64,000 bases of DNA from Pseudovibrio exalbescens (GCF_028737195.1 NZ_JAQZAJ010000004.1:248001-312000); one strand, 5' to 3'. Shown: positions 36,613 to 45,458, numbered from the stretch's first letter. Notes: generated by a model not told the origin, from the sequence alone. A program made the numbers and translations.

Positions 36613-37047
36613 CTAGCGGGAACTGGGAATGGCCACGAGGCGTCCCTTGCCATCCTTGGCTTTGCCGCAGATCAGCAAAATGAACACCCAGGAGGTGTGA
36701 ATGAAATCTGCGATAAAAAACGCAAATCCGAACAGCAGCTCTACGTCGCTCGGGTTGCTGCTGACGAAAAGCAGCACGAGCCAGCCCAGAAACAGTCCAA
36801 GGTCGACGAGACCATGAACAATGTTGCCCATGTAGAAATGATGGATGCCAATCATGCCAAACACGCCGCACAGGGTAACGGACACGCCGTAGCTCTTTGG
36901 GCTGATGTCGGCATTGCCCGCCAAGGTGCGTTTTGGCTGGGGGGCACCACATTTCGGGCAGGTTGGGGCAGCAAAGGCGATTTTTTGCCCGCAATAGGTG
37001 CAAAAGCTCCACCCGTTGTGGAGTGGAGCTTGAGGAACAGTGCTCAT
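36613..37047 (-). CDS. TM2-domain protein with zinc ribbon
   Basis: 144 residues. An N-terminal zinc ribbon (FCTYCGQKI, TCPKCGAP) precedes a TM2 domain with its IGIHHFYMGN motif, and two more hydrophobic segments follow. It overlaps the upstream paralogue by 4 bases (ATGA), so both are translated together. TM2 proteins are small inner-membrane proteins of unknown function. This copy has a longer C-terminal membrane part than its neighbour. Confidence 0.82.
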   Translation of the reverse strand: MSTVPQAPLHNGWSFCTYCGQKIAFAAPTCPKCGAPQPKRTLAGNADISPKSYGVSVTLCGVFGMIGIHHFYMGNIVHGLVDLGLFLGWLVLLFVSSNPSDVELLFGFAFFIADFIHTSWVFILLICGKAKDGKGRLVAIPSSR

Positions 37048-37394
37048 CGGTTGAGCGGCCGACCCTGCTTGTCCTTGAAGGACCCAACAATGATCATGAT
37101 CAGGTCAATGAAAGACCAGATACCTAAACAACCGAAAGTGATGAGCTGCAAAATGCCGGTGCCGATTTTGCCAACATAGAAGCGGTGAATGCCGAATATG
37201 CCAAAGAACAGGCAGAGCAGCAGCGCTGCAACAAATGACTTGTTGGAGGTTTCTGGACCAGCCAAGGCATTTGGTGCACCACATTTTGGGCAGTTCGGTG
37301 CTGTCTGAGCCATGCTCTGACCGCAAGTGTTACAATAGATCATATGCGCGCCAGCAGCTGGTGCTGCGGCAAGCGTTTCAGTTTCGGTAGTCAT
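37044..37394 (-). CDS. TM2-domain protein with zinc ribbon
   Basis: 116 residues: zinc ribbon YCNTCGQSM...NCPKCGAPN, then a TM2 domain with FGIFGIHRFYVGKIGTG and a short basic tail. First gene of a two-gene unit with the paralogue at 36613. The start at 37394 is chosen because family similarity begins soon after; longer reading to 37457 is possible. Function unknown. Confidence 0.82.
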   Translation of the reverse strand: MTTETETLAAAPAAGAHMIYCNTCGQSMAQTAPNCPKCGAPNALAGPETSNKSFVAALLLCLFFGIFGIHRFYVGKIGTGILQLITFGCLGIWSFIDLIMIIVGSFKDKQGRPLNR

Positions 37395-37658
37395 GAGGGA
37401 GCCCCTAATTTTACTAGTGTTGGTCCCAGTGAACGCCGGGACATGTGCTGCTAGCACACGTTATTTGACCACCAAAGCCCTAATTCACCCGAGTCATGTA
37501 ATTTTCAGTTGAAACTCTGGTCGTTCGTTAAGATATCATGAACAAAAGTATTAAAACGCATCATTTGATCATGCCGTAACGGTCAGCCAATTAAGGTTAG
37601 ACCATTACGCAAAGGGAGCCCCGCGGTCCCTGAAGGGGCGCGCGGCCGGTTGCCTGCC

Positions 37659-38978
37659 TTAGAACCGCCGGGCCAGAGACAAGGTCGCGGAGGTGCGTTC
37701 AAGATCGCCGACGAACTCGTAGGCTACTTTTGCCGCAACAAGGCCCGCACCATTGGCGAAATTGTACTTGATGCCTACATTTGCGCCTGCACCGCAATCT
37801 GAGCTGCCCGAGCCTTCATGGGTCATCTCGCAGATTGCCCGCGCGCCGACAAAGCCGTATTTGGCATTGAGCGTTTCATCCCGCTCTCCCCATGGCATGG
37901 CAAAACGCATCTCCGGCTCCAGAGCAATCCGTGTCAGTGTCACGCCGCTGACGTCTATCTTGCCCGTTGTGCTGCCATCGAGCGTATCAAAGGGAACTTT
38001 GTCCAGATCCGAGGTGCCACTCACCACAGAAAGCTGCGGAATGATGCTGAAGCCATCCCAATTGCCCCGGCCAGAGAGTGTGGCACCAGCCAGATAACGG
38101 GCGCTAACTTCCTCCGTTTCAATGGCAATGCTGTCGGCTTCCAAATCGAAGCGGTTGTAATCCAGCCCTACGGAACCAAAGGCCCCGATGGTGATTTTCT
38201 GCGTCAGCCGTGACACGCCATAAATGCCGAGGCCGCCGCCAACCCGCGTTGCGTGGCCTTTATAGGTGCCGTCGATGTGCGACTGGCTGCCATCCACGCT
38301 CATATAAAGCGCGAGGGCGGAGCGCTCGGAAAAATGCCGTTCTATCGCGGCGCGCATGTCGAAACGCCCGGTAAACGTGCCTTCCGAGTTGCCCTCGATT
38401 TCGAAGTCTCCGCTGACAATCGTGTGGTAGAGGTCGCCCGCGTCTGCCGCAAAGAAGTTGGCGAACGCGTGGGCTGCGCTGCCATTTTTACTGGCAAAGA
38501 AGTTCGTCAGGTAAAGGCCCTTGTTTGGCTGCAAGGCCCCGGACAATAGCCGTGTTGACGCCCCTTGAAGCATGGTCTTGCTTTCGCCCATCTGGTAGCG
38601 CAGGTCGGCCCCAAGCTCGTTCTCGATGAGAGTGACAGCGGATTTGCTTTCGCTGTCCAGGCTCCCTTCTTCCCCAGGCGTTGCTTTTACGGTCAGAACG
38701 AGGACGGCTTCTTTCTTGATGTTATAGTCGGAGAGTGTCCGGCCATCCTCTAGTTCTGTCCCGCCGAAGCTGAGGATTTGGTCCTCGGGGTCGATGTCCT
38801 CCATGTCGCTGATTTTCGTCTTCACGTCTTCGATGGAATCTGAGGATTCCACATCAAGCGTGATGATCTTGCCGCCGGGAAGGCTTGCGAATATCTGCAT
38901 GGCATGGGCTGACGCGATGCCACCGAAGATGAAGAACATGAACACACTCAGGCGCAGGATACTAACAGGATAACGCAT
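37659..38978 (-). CDS. Exported ubiquitin domain fused to an outer-membrane beta-barrel
   Basis: 439 residues in three parts. Residues 1-26 form a signal peptide (hydrophobic LSVFMFFIFGGIAS, site SAHA before MQIF). Residues 27-102 align with all 76 residues of eukaryotic ubiquitin without a gap; I count 44 identities, including MQIF and the block LEDGRTLSDYNI. K11, K27, K29 and K63 are kept; K6, K33 and K48 are replaced (S, M, T). The L8-I44-V70 patch is P-S-T, and the RGG tail is TPG. A helical linker (about 110-145) leads to a beta-barrel (about 150-439) ending in ARRF, as autotransporter and OmpA-like barrels do. The protein should sit in the outer membrane with the ubiquitin fold exposed or released. 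An XRE regulator is divergent across 196 bases. I know of no described protein with this layout. Confidence 0.9.
   Translation of the reverse strand: MRYPVSILRLSVFMFFIFGGIASAHAMQIFASLPGGKIITLDVESSDSIEDVKTKISDMEDIDPEDQILSFGGTELEDGRTLSDYNIKKEAVLVLTVKATPGEEGSLDSESKSAVTLIENELGADLRYQMGESKTMLQGASTRLLSGALQPNKGLYLTNFFASKNGSAAHAFANFFAADAGDLYHTIVSGDFEIEGNSEGTFTGRFDMRAAIERHFSERSALALYMSVDGSQSHIDGTYKGHATRVGGGLGIYGVSRLTQKITIGAFGSVGLDYNRFDLEADSIAIETEEVSARYLAGATLSGRGNWDGFSIIPQLSVVSGTSDLDKVPFDTLDGSTTGKIDVSGVTLTRIALEPEMRFAMPWGERDETLNAKYGFVGARAICEMTHEGSGSSDCGAGANVGIKYNFANGAGLVAAKVAYEFVGDLERTSATLSLARRF
38673..38900 (-). other. Ubiquitin-fold segment within the barrel protein
   Basis: This segment encodes residues 27-102, the complete 76-residue ubiquitin unit from Met1 to the Gly76 position. 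NEDD8 and other ubiquitin-like proteins fit less well, since LEDGRTLSDYNI and MQIF are ubiquitin-specific. Codons are ordinary for the window, so a recent eukaryotic origin is not evident from base use. Confidence 0.92.
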
Positions 38979-39174
38979 TGCTCTGCCATGATTTGGTCAA
39001 GGTTATGGTTCGAGCACTACCTGCAATTCCCTTAGAAAAGATTAGTAAAATTCACCAATATTTGCCACGCTGGTCCAGCGTTTGATGGAGGAAGCGCAGT
39101 ATGCGCCCTTCACCAAACGCCAGTTTCTGCGTCTTTCCTTCATGCTCTAGATGGATGCGGGTGGAGAAAGACGC

Positions 39175-39543
39175 ATGAGACCGTTGCCAGCGCCCACTGC
39201 GGATGCACAAGCCCGAAAGGCCCGCGAACGCCCCGTTTCTCTGGTCGGCCCCAAGGCACGCCCCCAAATGGTGGATCTGACTGACAAAAGGGAAGCGGCT
39301 CATTGGGGCGAGCGCTTGCAAGCCATTTCCCATGCGCAGGGGTGGACCAAGCAACTGTCATTGGCCAGTGCGCTGAATGTGGATGTGAGCACGGTGTCGC
39401 GCTGGCTTCGGGGCGGCAAGGTTTCTGTTGAACACTTGATCGCCCTCTCTGAACTCCTGAATGTTTCGCTGGATTGGCTCCTGCTGGGGCGCGGCACCCC
39501 AACAGGTGACCGAACTGATCAAGCCCCCTATGACCCGCAATAG
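39175..39543 (+). CDS. XRE-family helix-turn-helix regulator
   Basis: 122 residues with a basic, Pro-rich N-terminus and one XRE/Cro domain (LSLASALNVDVSTVSRWLRG, then LIALSELLNVSLDWLLLG). The ATG at 39175 has GGAGAAAG 6 bases upstream; an earlier ATG at 39151 has none. It is divergent from the ubiquitin-barrel gene and is the best candidate for its regulator; that link is inferred from position only. Confidence 0.82.
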   Translation: MRPLPAPTADAQARKARERPVSLVGPKARPQMVDLTDKREAAHWGERLQAISHAQGWTKQLSLASALNVDVSTVSRWLRGGKVSVEHLIALSELLNVSLDWLLLGRGTPTGDRTDQAPYDPQ

Positions 39544-39645
39544 CTGCATGTCACATGACGAAAGCACGCCTGTTTTCTCTCATGGCTCCTTTCGCGTTCC
39601 GCATCCGGTTACCAAGCTGTTTCAGTAGGCTCTAAATTTTGATGG

Positions 39646-40890
39646 GTGCTTCACGCAAGGCTTTTGCATGAAACGCAACCGGTTGCAGCTTCAAAAATAC
39701 CACCTGAACTGGTGTCATGGCAAAAAACCACGATAAGGACACCTGGCTTGCCATCATCCCCTCCTGCCCTTTTCGAGTTTGAGGTCTATCAGGCGTTTCA
39801 GAGCCTGCCTGAAGCTTTGCAGCCCCTGCTCGACCTGCTGGACCCGCTCTCCAAGACCGTGGCGAGCTTCAGCGGCATCCTCTCTGACACCAAGGGCATA
39901 ACCACACAGCTTCAACAGATTGCGGCTGAAGTCACCACCATCGAAGGGCTGCTAACGGCCGTGGATGAGGTGCCCATTGTGGGCGAAGCCACTGCGGCGC
40001 TTCAGGCAGTGATGCCGGAGATTACCGAGGCTCTCGACGGCCTTACTGGCACGATGAACGAAACCATTGAACCGATCGTGACAACGCTTGGTGCGGTGCT
40101 CAGTGAGCTGTCTGCGGCGCTCGACATCCTGAAAGAGTTCGTGGGTGATGCCGCTGACTTTTCCGGTGATTTCGCCAAGGTTTATGGATTGGTGGGGCTC
40201 GCGGAGACGGTGCTGCACGATGTTGCCGCCGTGATGGGGCCAGATGCTTTGCGCGCCCCCGCTCGTGACCTGGAAAGCGCCCTTGGCACGGCCCTGAAGG
40301 TGACCAACACGGACTTGGTGCCACTGGCACTGGCCCTTGGCCGTTTTTCTCAAGCCTTGAAACCGTTGAACAAAAGCCTGAGCGCTGATCTGAAGAGCGT
40401 TCAGCCTGCCCTCGACAGCGTCAAAGGGGATCTGGACAGCGTGCTGAGCAAGCTGGAGGACGTGACCTCGCCGCTGCGCACCTTGGAAAACGCCATTCCC
40501 GGCGGGTCGGCGCTGACGAACTGGATTGGCGACGGCATCAGCTGGTTGACCGACAAGATTGGTGCGTTGATCCCTTCCTCGCTGAAGAAAGAGGTGTTTG
40601 GGCCCATTGAGAACGATGTTCTGAACTGGCTGAACCTGAAGCCGCTGGAAGACGCGCTGACCGCCATCGGTGTATCTGACCTTCAAGCGCGCCAGAGGGA
40701 CGTTACCCCCGATCAGGCAAACCAGGCCAAATCTCAATGGCAGGGTATTGAAGGCGCGTTTCATCAGGCGAACCTCAGCCCGGCCACGCAATCAATCGAA
40801 CAGGTGGCGGCAGGCCTGCTGAAGTCGGTGATCTCCGGCCCTGTGCAGGCCGGGCCGCAACAGCGGCACCAGAAAGGGGCCGGCTCATGA
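39646..40890 (+). CDS. Unknown helical protein, first gene of a three-gene operon
   Basis: Up to 414 residues of mostly amphipathic helix, rich in Leu, Ala and Asp with heptad-like spacing (LPEALQPLLDLLDPLSKTVA and similar segments throughout). No family is recognised. No signal peptide or membrane helix is plain. The start is uncertain: GTG at 39646, GTG at 39712 or TTG at 39751 (AGGA upstream) are all in frame, and clear coding character begins near FEFEVYQAF. The stop overlaps the next start by 4 bases. It might form coiled bundles, or coat a surface as phasins do; that is speculation. Confidence 0.65.
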   Translation: MLHARLLHETQPVAASKIPPELVSWQKTTIRTPGLPSSPPALFEFEVYQAFQSLPEALQPLLDLLDPLSKTVASFSGILSDTKGITTQLQQIAAEVTTIEGLLTAVDEVPIVGEATAALQAVMPEITEALDGLTGTMNETIEPIVTTLGAVLSELSAALDILKEFVGDAADFSGDFAKVYGLVGLAETVLHDVAAVMGPDALRAPARDLESALGTALKVTNTDLVPLALALGRFSQALKPLNKSLSADLKSVQPALDSVKGDLDSVLSKLEDVTSPLRTLENAIPGGSALTNWIGDGISWLTDKIGALIPSSLKKEVFGPIENDVLNWLNLKPLEDALTAIGVSDLQARQRDVTPDQANQAKSQWQGIEGAFHQANLSPATQSIEQVAAGLLKSVISGPVQAGPQQRHQKGAGS

Positions 40891-41375
40891 GCGCGCCTCG
40901 ACCAGCCCTCCGCCAAGGTGTGGCCCGCACAGCGCCCTTGGTTCTTCGCGGTTATTACAATGGGTTGATCCGCTTGGCGTTTCTTTCTGGCGCCTATCAC
41001 ATTTCTGCGCCGTTGACCGTGTTGGAGCTACGGACGGAGCGCGACGTGCTTTTGGCCCACCCCGCACTGAAGGGCACCAATGGCTGCACCCCGACCCTTG
41101 AAACTCTGCAGGCCCATGGCCAACAGGCCCACGGGCTGGCCCATGCAATGGCGCGGGGGCTGGGCCTAAAGGCAGCTGGCCACCTTGGCCTGAGCCTGTT
41201 GGCGAGAACGCCGTTTGCAGCCGCGGTGCCCGTGACGCAGGAGGCCTTGAAGCTGGGGCTTGAGCGTCAGATCACACTCCTTTTTGCTGCCCGCACACTT
41301 GCGCGCGGCCTCCTGCCACCTGTCAGGGGTGGCTTTTCACAACCTCAAAACAAACCAACAAAACCAGAGGTCTGA
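40887..41375 (+). CDS. Unknown protein, second gene of a three-gene operon
   Basis: 162 residues, starting at an ATG that overlaps the previous stop (ATGA). It has a basic N-terminus, a central YYNGLIRLAFLSGAYHIS segment and a C-terminal part with alternating Ala, Leu and Gly. No recognised domain. Coupled on both sides: the next gene begins one base after its stop, so the three products are probably made in fixed ratio. Confidence 0.65.
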   Translation: MSAPRPALRQGVARTAPLVLRGYYNGLIRLAFLSGAYHISAPLTVLELRTERDVLLAHPALKGTNGCTPTLETLQAHGQQAHGLAHAMARGLGLKAAGHLGLSLLARTPFAAAVPVTQEALKLGLERQITLLFAARTLARGLLPPVRGGFSQPQNKPTKPEV

Positions 41376-41376
41376 C

Positions 41377-41979
41377 ATGCACGCACAACCCCAGAACCAC
41401 ACGGCTCCGCACAGCCAGAACCACACCCCCGCCGCGGCGCACCCCATGCCGAAGCCACAGCCGCCGCAACAGCCGAAAGCAGCAGGGCCTGCTGCGCCAG
41501 ATGCGACCGAATGGCGGTCCATCAAGAACGATCTCGATCTGGCCAAAGGCATTCTGGATGAGGCCGCGACCGTTGTGCCCAATCTGGTGCCCGCTGGTGA
41601 AGCCCGTGAGATCACCATGGCGGTGTTGTTTGCGCTGCGCGACATTTGCACCAGCGTGGATCAGGAGCTTGCAAAAACGCTCATGGGCCGGACAAAGCAG
41701 AGCGACGAAATCGACACCCTCATCTCCGGTGCCCTCGCCAACGTGAAATCCAGCAATATGATCCTGAACTTTGCTCTTCCGCTTCTGGGCAAGCTGGCGG
41801 GGCTGTTGATTGGCAAGATGAATGTCTCACCCTACCTGCAGGCGGTGCTGGTTGGCGTCTTGGAAGGGGTTGCTCAGCTCTTGCAAGAGCCTGCCTTGCA
41901 GAAGGACCTGAGCAACTTTCCCGTGCTTGGCGAGATTGAAAGCTTCCTTGGGGGCGGCACCCAGCACAAGGCAGCGTGA
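41377..41979 (+). CDS. Unknown protein, third gene of a three-gene operon
   Basis: 200 residues. The first 45 are Pro/Ala/Gln/His-rich and probably unfolded (for example PKPQPPQQPKAAGPAAP). The rest is helical with a hydrophobic hairpin-like stretch (NMILNFALPLLGKLAGLLIG, then YLQAVLVGVLEGVAQLL). AGAGG precedes the ATG. No family recognised. Length and the hydrophobic end suggest an association with a membrane or with the two other operon products. Confidence 0.65.
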   Translation: MHAQPQNHTAPHSQNHTPAAAHPMPKPQPPQQPKAAGPAAPDATEWRSIKNDLDLAKGILDEAATVVPNLVPAGEAREITMAVLFALRDICTSVDQELAKTLMGRTKQSDEIDTLISGALANVKSSNMILNFALPLLGKLAGLLIGKMNVSPYLQAVLVGVLEGVAQLLQEPALQKDLSNFPVLGEIESFLGGGTQHKAA

Positions 41980-42256
41980 CCTTGGCCCGCACCCGGCCTC
42001 ATCGCAGTCGCTGGGTGCGCGGTTGCCGGGTGTGCGGTGGGCGATGTCTTTCCGCCACCTGACAAAAGCCGTTGGTTGTGAACCTGTTAGCCTTCTCGCA
42101 CGCGTGCGAGTTGCACACCGAAAGGCTTCCTTAACCATGCCCGCCAACTTCAGCTGATAACCCTTTGAAACAGGAGCCCTGACAACTTCTTAGTAATTTC
42201 ATCACTGAAATAATTATTAGGTTAAAACAACGACTTCTATCGACTCGGGGCAATCA

Positions 42257-43522
42257 TTGAGTGTGTTGGCGCTGGATACGGGCATGAGCGCCCAAAAACA
42301 GCCTGACTTGGTGCAAGGCAGCGCGGTTTCGCTGGGAACCGTGAAGGGCTTTCACGTGTCCATTCGAAAGCACTGGCAAGAGGTGCGGGCTGACTGGCAG
42401 GCCCTGCTGGCAGTGGCGCAAACCTGTCCGTTTCAAGAAAGCGGTTGGATGGCGGCTTGGTGCGAGCTGACTGCCTCCCATCACCACGCCCCGCTCCTGT
42501 TCGTGATGGTTCACGACGGGCCAGAGCTTTTGGGCATGGTGCCGCTTCATGAACGCCGGTTTGCGGGCCACAAGGTGCTGGCTTGGCAGGGCGATGATGT
42601 CAATGATTACTGCGCGCCCCTTGTTGCGCCGCGCTTGTTTGAGGCCATGACCGCGCAGGACTGGGAACAGGTTCTGCAACGGGTTGCCAGCCATGTAGGC
42701 GGCGTTCACGGGGTGTTGCTGCGAAGCCAGCCTGCCGTTTTGGGCGGACGGACCAACCCTTTTGCCCAGCTTGGCAGCCATCAACAGACGGGCATTGCCC
42801 ACCATCTGGCCGTTGAGTGGCCGTGGCCCCGATTCTACGCCGGACTGCGGGGCAAGAACACGCGCCGACGGCTTGCGCAGAAACACCGCAAACTGAAGAC
42901 CAACGGGCCTGTTCATCTGCGAGGTTTACGCCGGGCGTGTGACCGGGCAGCTGCCGTGGCCCTGATGCTGCGGTGGAAAGCCGACCAACTGGATGAGCGC
43001 GGGAGCCGGAACCCGTTTCGCACCGCGTGCGGCGCGCCAACCAAGCTGACCGAGCACCTGCAAGCCGCAGTGAACCAGCCGGAAGCCCTTGGCTCCATGC
43101 GGGTTTATGGTTTGTTTGTGGGAGAGCAGATGATTGCAGGCTTTCTGTGCTTTGCCGAGAACAAACGCCTTTCCGTGCTCATCAACGCGTTCAACAAGGA
43201 CGCCTACCGCGAGCACTCACCGGGACAACTGCTCCTGATCCAGACCATGGAGCTGGCAGCGCGCGCGGGCATCACACACTATGACCTGATGCGCGGCGAT
43301 GAGGCCTACAAGCGCGAATGGGCAAGAGATCATACCATCCTGATTGACAGCATGCTGCCGATAACCTTGCGCGGTCAGGGGCTTGCGCTGCTGCACAAGG
43401 TGACACAGCGGGCCAAGCGCGCGGCGCTGAAACGCCCCCGTGTCATGGCTTTTCTGTATGCAGCAAACAGAGCCAGCCGCCATATGCAACGGGCGCTGCT
43501 GGGCCGGGAAAAAGACGCATGA
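42257..43522 (+). CDS. CelD/BioF2-like GNAT acyltransferase
   Basis: 421 residues with two GNAT-like halves of the CelD (cellulose synthesis) type, PF13480-like: PFQESGWMAAWCELTASHHH early and, in the second half, VYGLFVGEQMIAGFLCF, YREHSPGQLLLIQTMELAA and HYDLMRGDEAYKREWARD. In polysaccharide loci this family is thought to move acyl or aminoacyl groups onto surface polymers. The start is TTG at 42257 or ATG at 42284. First gene of a five-gene chain in which the stop codon overlaps the next start. Confidence 0.8.
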   Translation: MSVLALDTGMSAQKQPDLVQGSAVSLGTVKGFHVSIRKHWQEVRADWQALLAVAQTCPFQESGWMAAWCELTASHHHAPLLFVMVHDGPELLGMVPLHERRFAGHKVLAWQGDDVNDYCAPLVAPRLFEAMTAQDWEQVLQRVASHVGGVHGVLLRSQPAVLGGRTNPFAQLGSHQQTGIAHHLAVEWPWPRFYAGLRGKNTRRRLAQKHRKLKTNGPVHLRGLRRACDRAAAVALMLRWKADQLDERGSRNPFRTACGAPTKLTEHLQAAVNQPEALGSMRVYGLFVGEQMIAGFLCFAENKRLSVLINAFNKDAYREHSPGQLLLIQTMELAARAGITHYDLMRGDEAYKREWARDHTILIDSMLPITLRGQGLALLHKVTQRAKRAALKRPRVMAFLYAANRASRHMQRALLGREKDA

Positions 43523-44199
43523 GAACACGTGCCCCCTTCTTGTTTGGCCCGTTGACCGGCAAGGCCAAGGCAGCGCTGGCAGGGGTTCTTGTCGGGTTTA
43601 CCGGCCTGCTTCTTGGCGCAGTGTTCATTCAGCCATGGGCCGAGCCCAAATGGATGTTTCTTGATGCGCTGACAGCGGCGGAGCTTTCAGGCGATTGCTG
43701 CCACGTTTACTACGGCTTTATCTCCAATCTTGGCATCATGTTGTGGTCCGGTACGGCGGCAGCATGCCTGATCGCGGCTTGTTGTCTTTATGCCGCCAAG
43801 GCCTCGGCCCCGGCGCTGCGCTTTGCCGTGTGCGCTAGTGTTTTCACCGGATGGCTCGCGCTTGATGATGCATTTCTTCTGCATGAACTGGTGCTGCCCT
43901 CCCTTGGCCTGCCGCAAGCGCTAGTGCTTGGCGTTACTGCCGGGCTGGCGCTGCTTTATGTGGCCTTGAACTGGCGTTTGATCCTCTGTCAGGAGTGGTG
44001 GGTGCTCGCCCTCGGGGTGGGCGGCCTTGCCATATCCGTTGCGGTGGATCAGGTGTTTCACAGTCTGTCGCCGGTTCTGGTCTATCTGGAAGACAGTGCC
44101 AAGTTCTTCGGCATCGTGTGCTGGGCCGGTTTTCACCTGATGACCGTTTTTCTGCTGCTCACCGAGCTTTTGACAGACCGGCAAGGAGCGCGTTCATGA
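43519..44199 (+). CDS. Polytopic membrane protein of unknown function
   Basis: 226 residues with about six predicted membrane helices (first LAGVLVGFTGLLLGAVFI, last CWAGFHLMTVFLLLTELL). An acidic motif GWLALDDAFLLHE lies between helices three and four. It overlaps its neighbours by 4 bases on both sides (ATGA), so it is a fixed member of the cluster. No family recognised; a role in presenting or transferring a lipid-linked intermediate is possible. Confidence 0.7.
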   Translation: MRTRAPFLFGPLTGKAKAALAGVLVGFTGLLLGAVFIQPWAEPKWMFLDALTAAELSGDCCHVYYGFISNLGIMLWSGTAAACLIAACCLYAAKASAPALRFAVCASVFTGWLALDDAFLLHELVLPSLGLPQALVLGVTAGLALLYVALNWRLILCQEWWVLALGVGGLAISVAVDQVFHSLSPVLVYLEDSAKFFGIVCWAGFHLMTVFLLLTELLTDRQGARS

Positions 44200-45458
44200 C
44201 CGCTGATCGACATCGCATTCTGCTGCTTGGCAACTATCGGCCCACGCTGACCTTGGTGCGCACCCTCGGTGCTGCCGGGCACCACCTGACCGTGGGGCTG
44301 GAAGGCAGCGACGGCGGGGCAGAGTTCAGCCGCCATGCCAACGCCACATGGGACCACCCCAGCCTGCTGAAGGACGAAGACGCATTCCTGACAGCACTGG
44401 AGGCCTATGTAGCGCGCAATCAGATTACGCTGCTGTTTCCGGTTTCAGAAGAGTTCGTGACCTGCTTCGTGCGCCACCGGCAGCGGGTGGAAGCCCTTGC
44501 CCCTGTCGCCATGATGGAGCCGGAGCTGGTCTCTGCCTGTCTGGACAAGGTGGGCATGATGCAAAGATGTGTCCGTCTTCAGGTGCCGTGTGCGCCGTTT
44601 GCGCTGGCCCGCTCGGCGGAGGAGCTGCAAGCTGCCTGCGATACACTCGGTTTTCCGCTGGTGGTGCGCCCGGAACTTTCCACCCAGCGGCTTGGCGGCA
44701 AGAAAGCGGTGACGCTGCACACGGCGCAGGAAGTGGACGCTCTTGTGGCGCTGTGGCACAACCGCAGCTCTGCCCTGGTGCTGCAACAGCACTTCAGTGG
44801 GCGGCGCTACAACCTTTATTTTGCAGCGGAAAAGGGTGTTCTGACCCGCCATGTGCAGGCCGTCATTTTGCGCACGGACAGTCCGGACGGCTCTGGTCTT
44901 GCGGTGGAGGGAGAGACAATTCCCCCGCTGGAGCCGCTGCGCACCTATACCATGCGCTTGATTGCGGATCTTGAGTATGACGGCATCGGCTGTGCCCAGT
45001 ATCTGGTGGACGAGCGCACGGGCGCGATCAGCTTTCTGGAAATCAACGCGCGTATTGCTGGCAACCTGAATGTGCCAGAAGCTGCGGGCCTGGCTCTGGG
45101 GCCTTTGCTGGTGAGCAAGGCGCTTGGGGTGCGGACCACCGCCCACCCCGTCGCTTCTTTGACAGAGGGGCGTACGGGCATGCGTTATGTCTGGGTTTCA
45201 GGCGAGCTGCTGGCGGCAATTGTTGCGCAGATGAAAGGCGAAATCGGCTTTGCCACAATGGTCAAGCGCTTTGGCGTGGCGCTTGGCAGCGCGTTCCGTG
45301 CCGACCTCCACATGGTGTGGAGTTGGAAAGACCCCCTGCCCGCGCTGGTGACACTGTGGCGGCTGATGCCGTCGCTTTCCGGTGTTAAGCGTCGTTTAAA
45401 GAAGCTGTTTTTCAAGCAAGAGGAAAGCCGGGAGAAAGACAGGCAGGTGAGCCCGTGA
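44196..45458 (+). CDS. ATP-grasp family ligase
   Basis: 420 residues. The N-terminal pre-ATP-grasp fold begins RILLLGNYRPTLTLVRTLG; the ATP-grasp part shows FPLVVRPELS, the acidic motif ISFLEINARIAGNLNVPEA (Mg-binding E and N) and DGIGCAQYLVDE. Such enzymes form amide or ester bonds from a carboxylate via an acyl phosphate. The start at 44196 overlaps the previous stop. In this cluster it probably activates an amino acid or acidic sugar for attachment to the polymer built by its neighbours. Confidence 0.85.
   Translation: MTADRHRILLLGNYRPTLTLVRTLGAAGHHLTVGLEGSDGGAEFSRHANATWDHPSLLKDEDAFLTALEAYVARNQITLLFPVSEEFVTCFVRHRQRVEALAPVAMMEPELVSACLDKVGMMQRCVRLQVPCAPFALARSAEELQAACDTLGFPLVVRPELSTQRLGGKKAVTLHTAQEVDALVALWHNRSSALVLQQHFSGRRYNLYFAAEKGVLTRHVQAVILRTDSPDGSGLAVEGETIPPLEPLRTYTMRLIADLEYDGIGCAQYLVDERTGAISFLEINARIAGNLNVPEAAGLALGPLLVSKALGVRTTAHPVASLTEGRTGMRYVWVSGELLAAIVAQMKGEIGFATMVKRFGVALGSAFRADLHMVWSWKDPLPALVTLWRLMPSLSGVKRRLKKLFFKQEESREKDRQVSP

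Noticed and set aside
39642-39780. A frameshift near the start of the first unknown operon gene (an ATG at 39717 reads MAKNHDKDTWLAIIP in another frame and then stops)
   Set aside because: The other frame closes after about 20 codons and there are several plausible starts in the main frame, so I could not show that the gene is broken.
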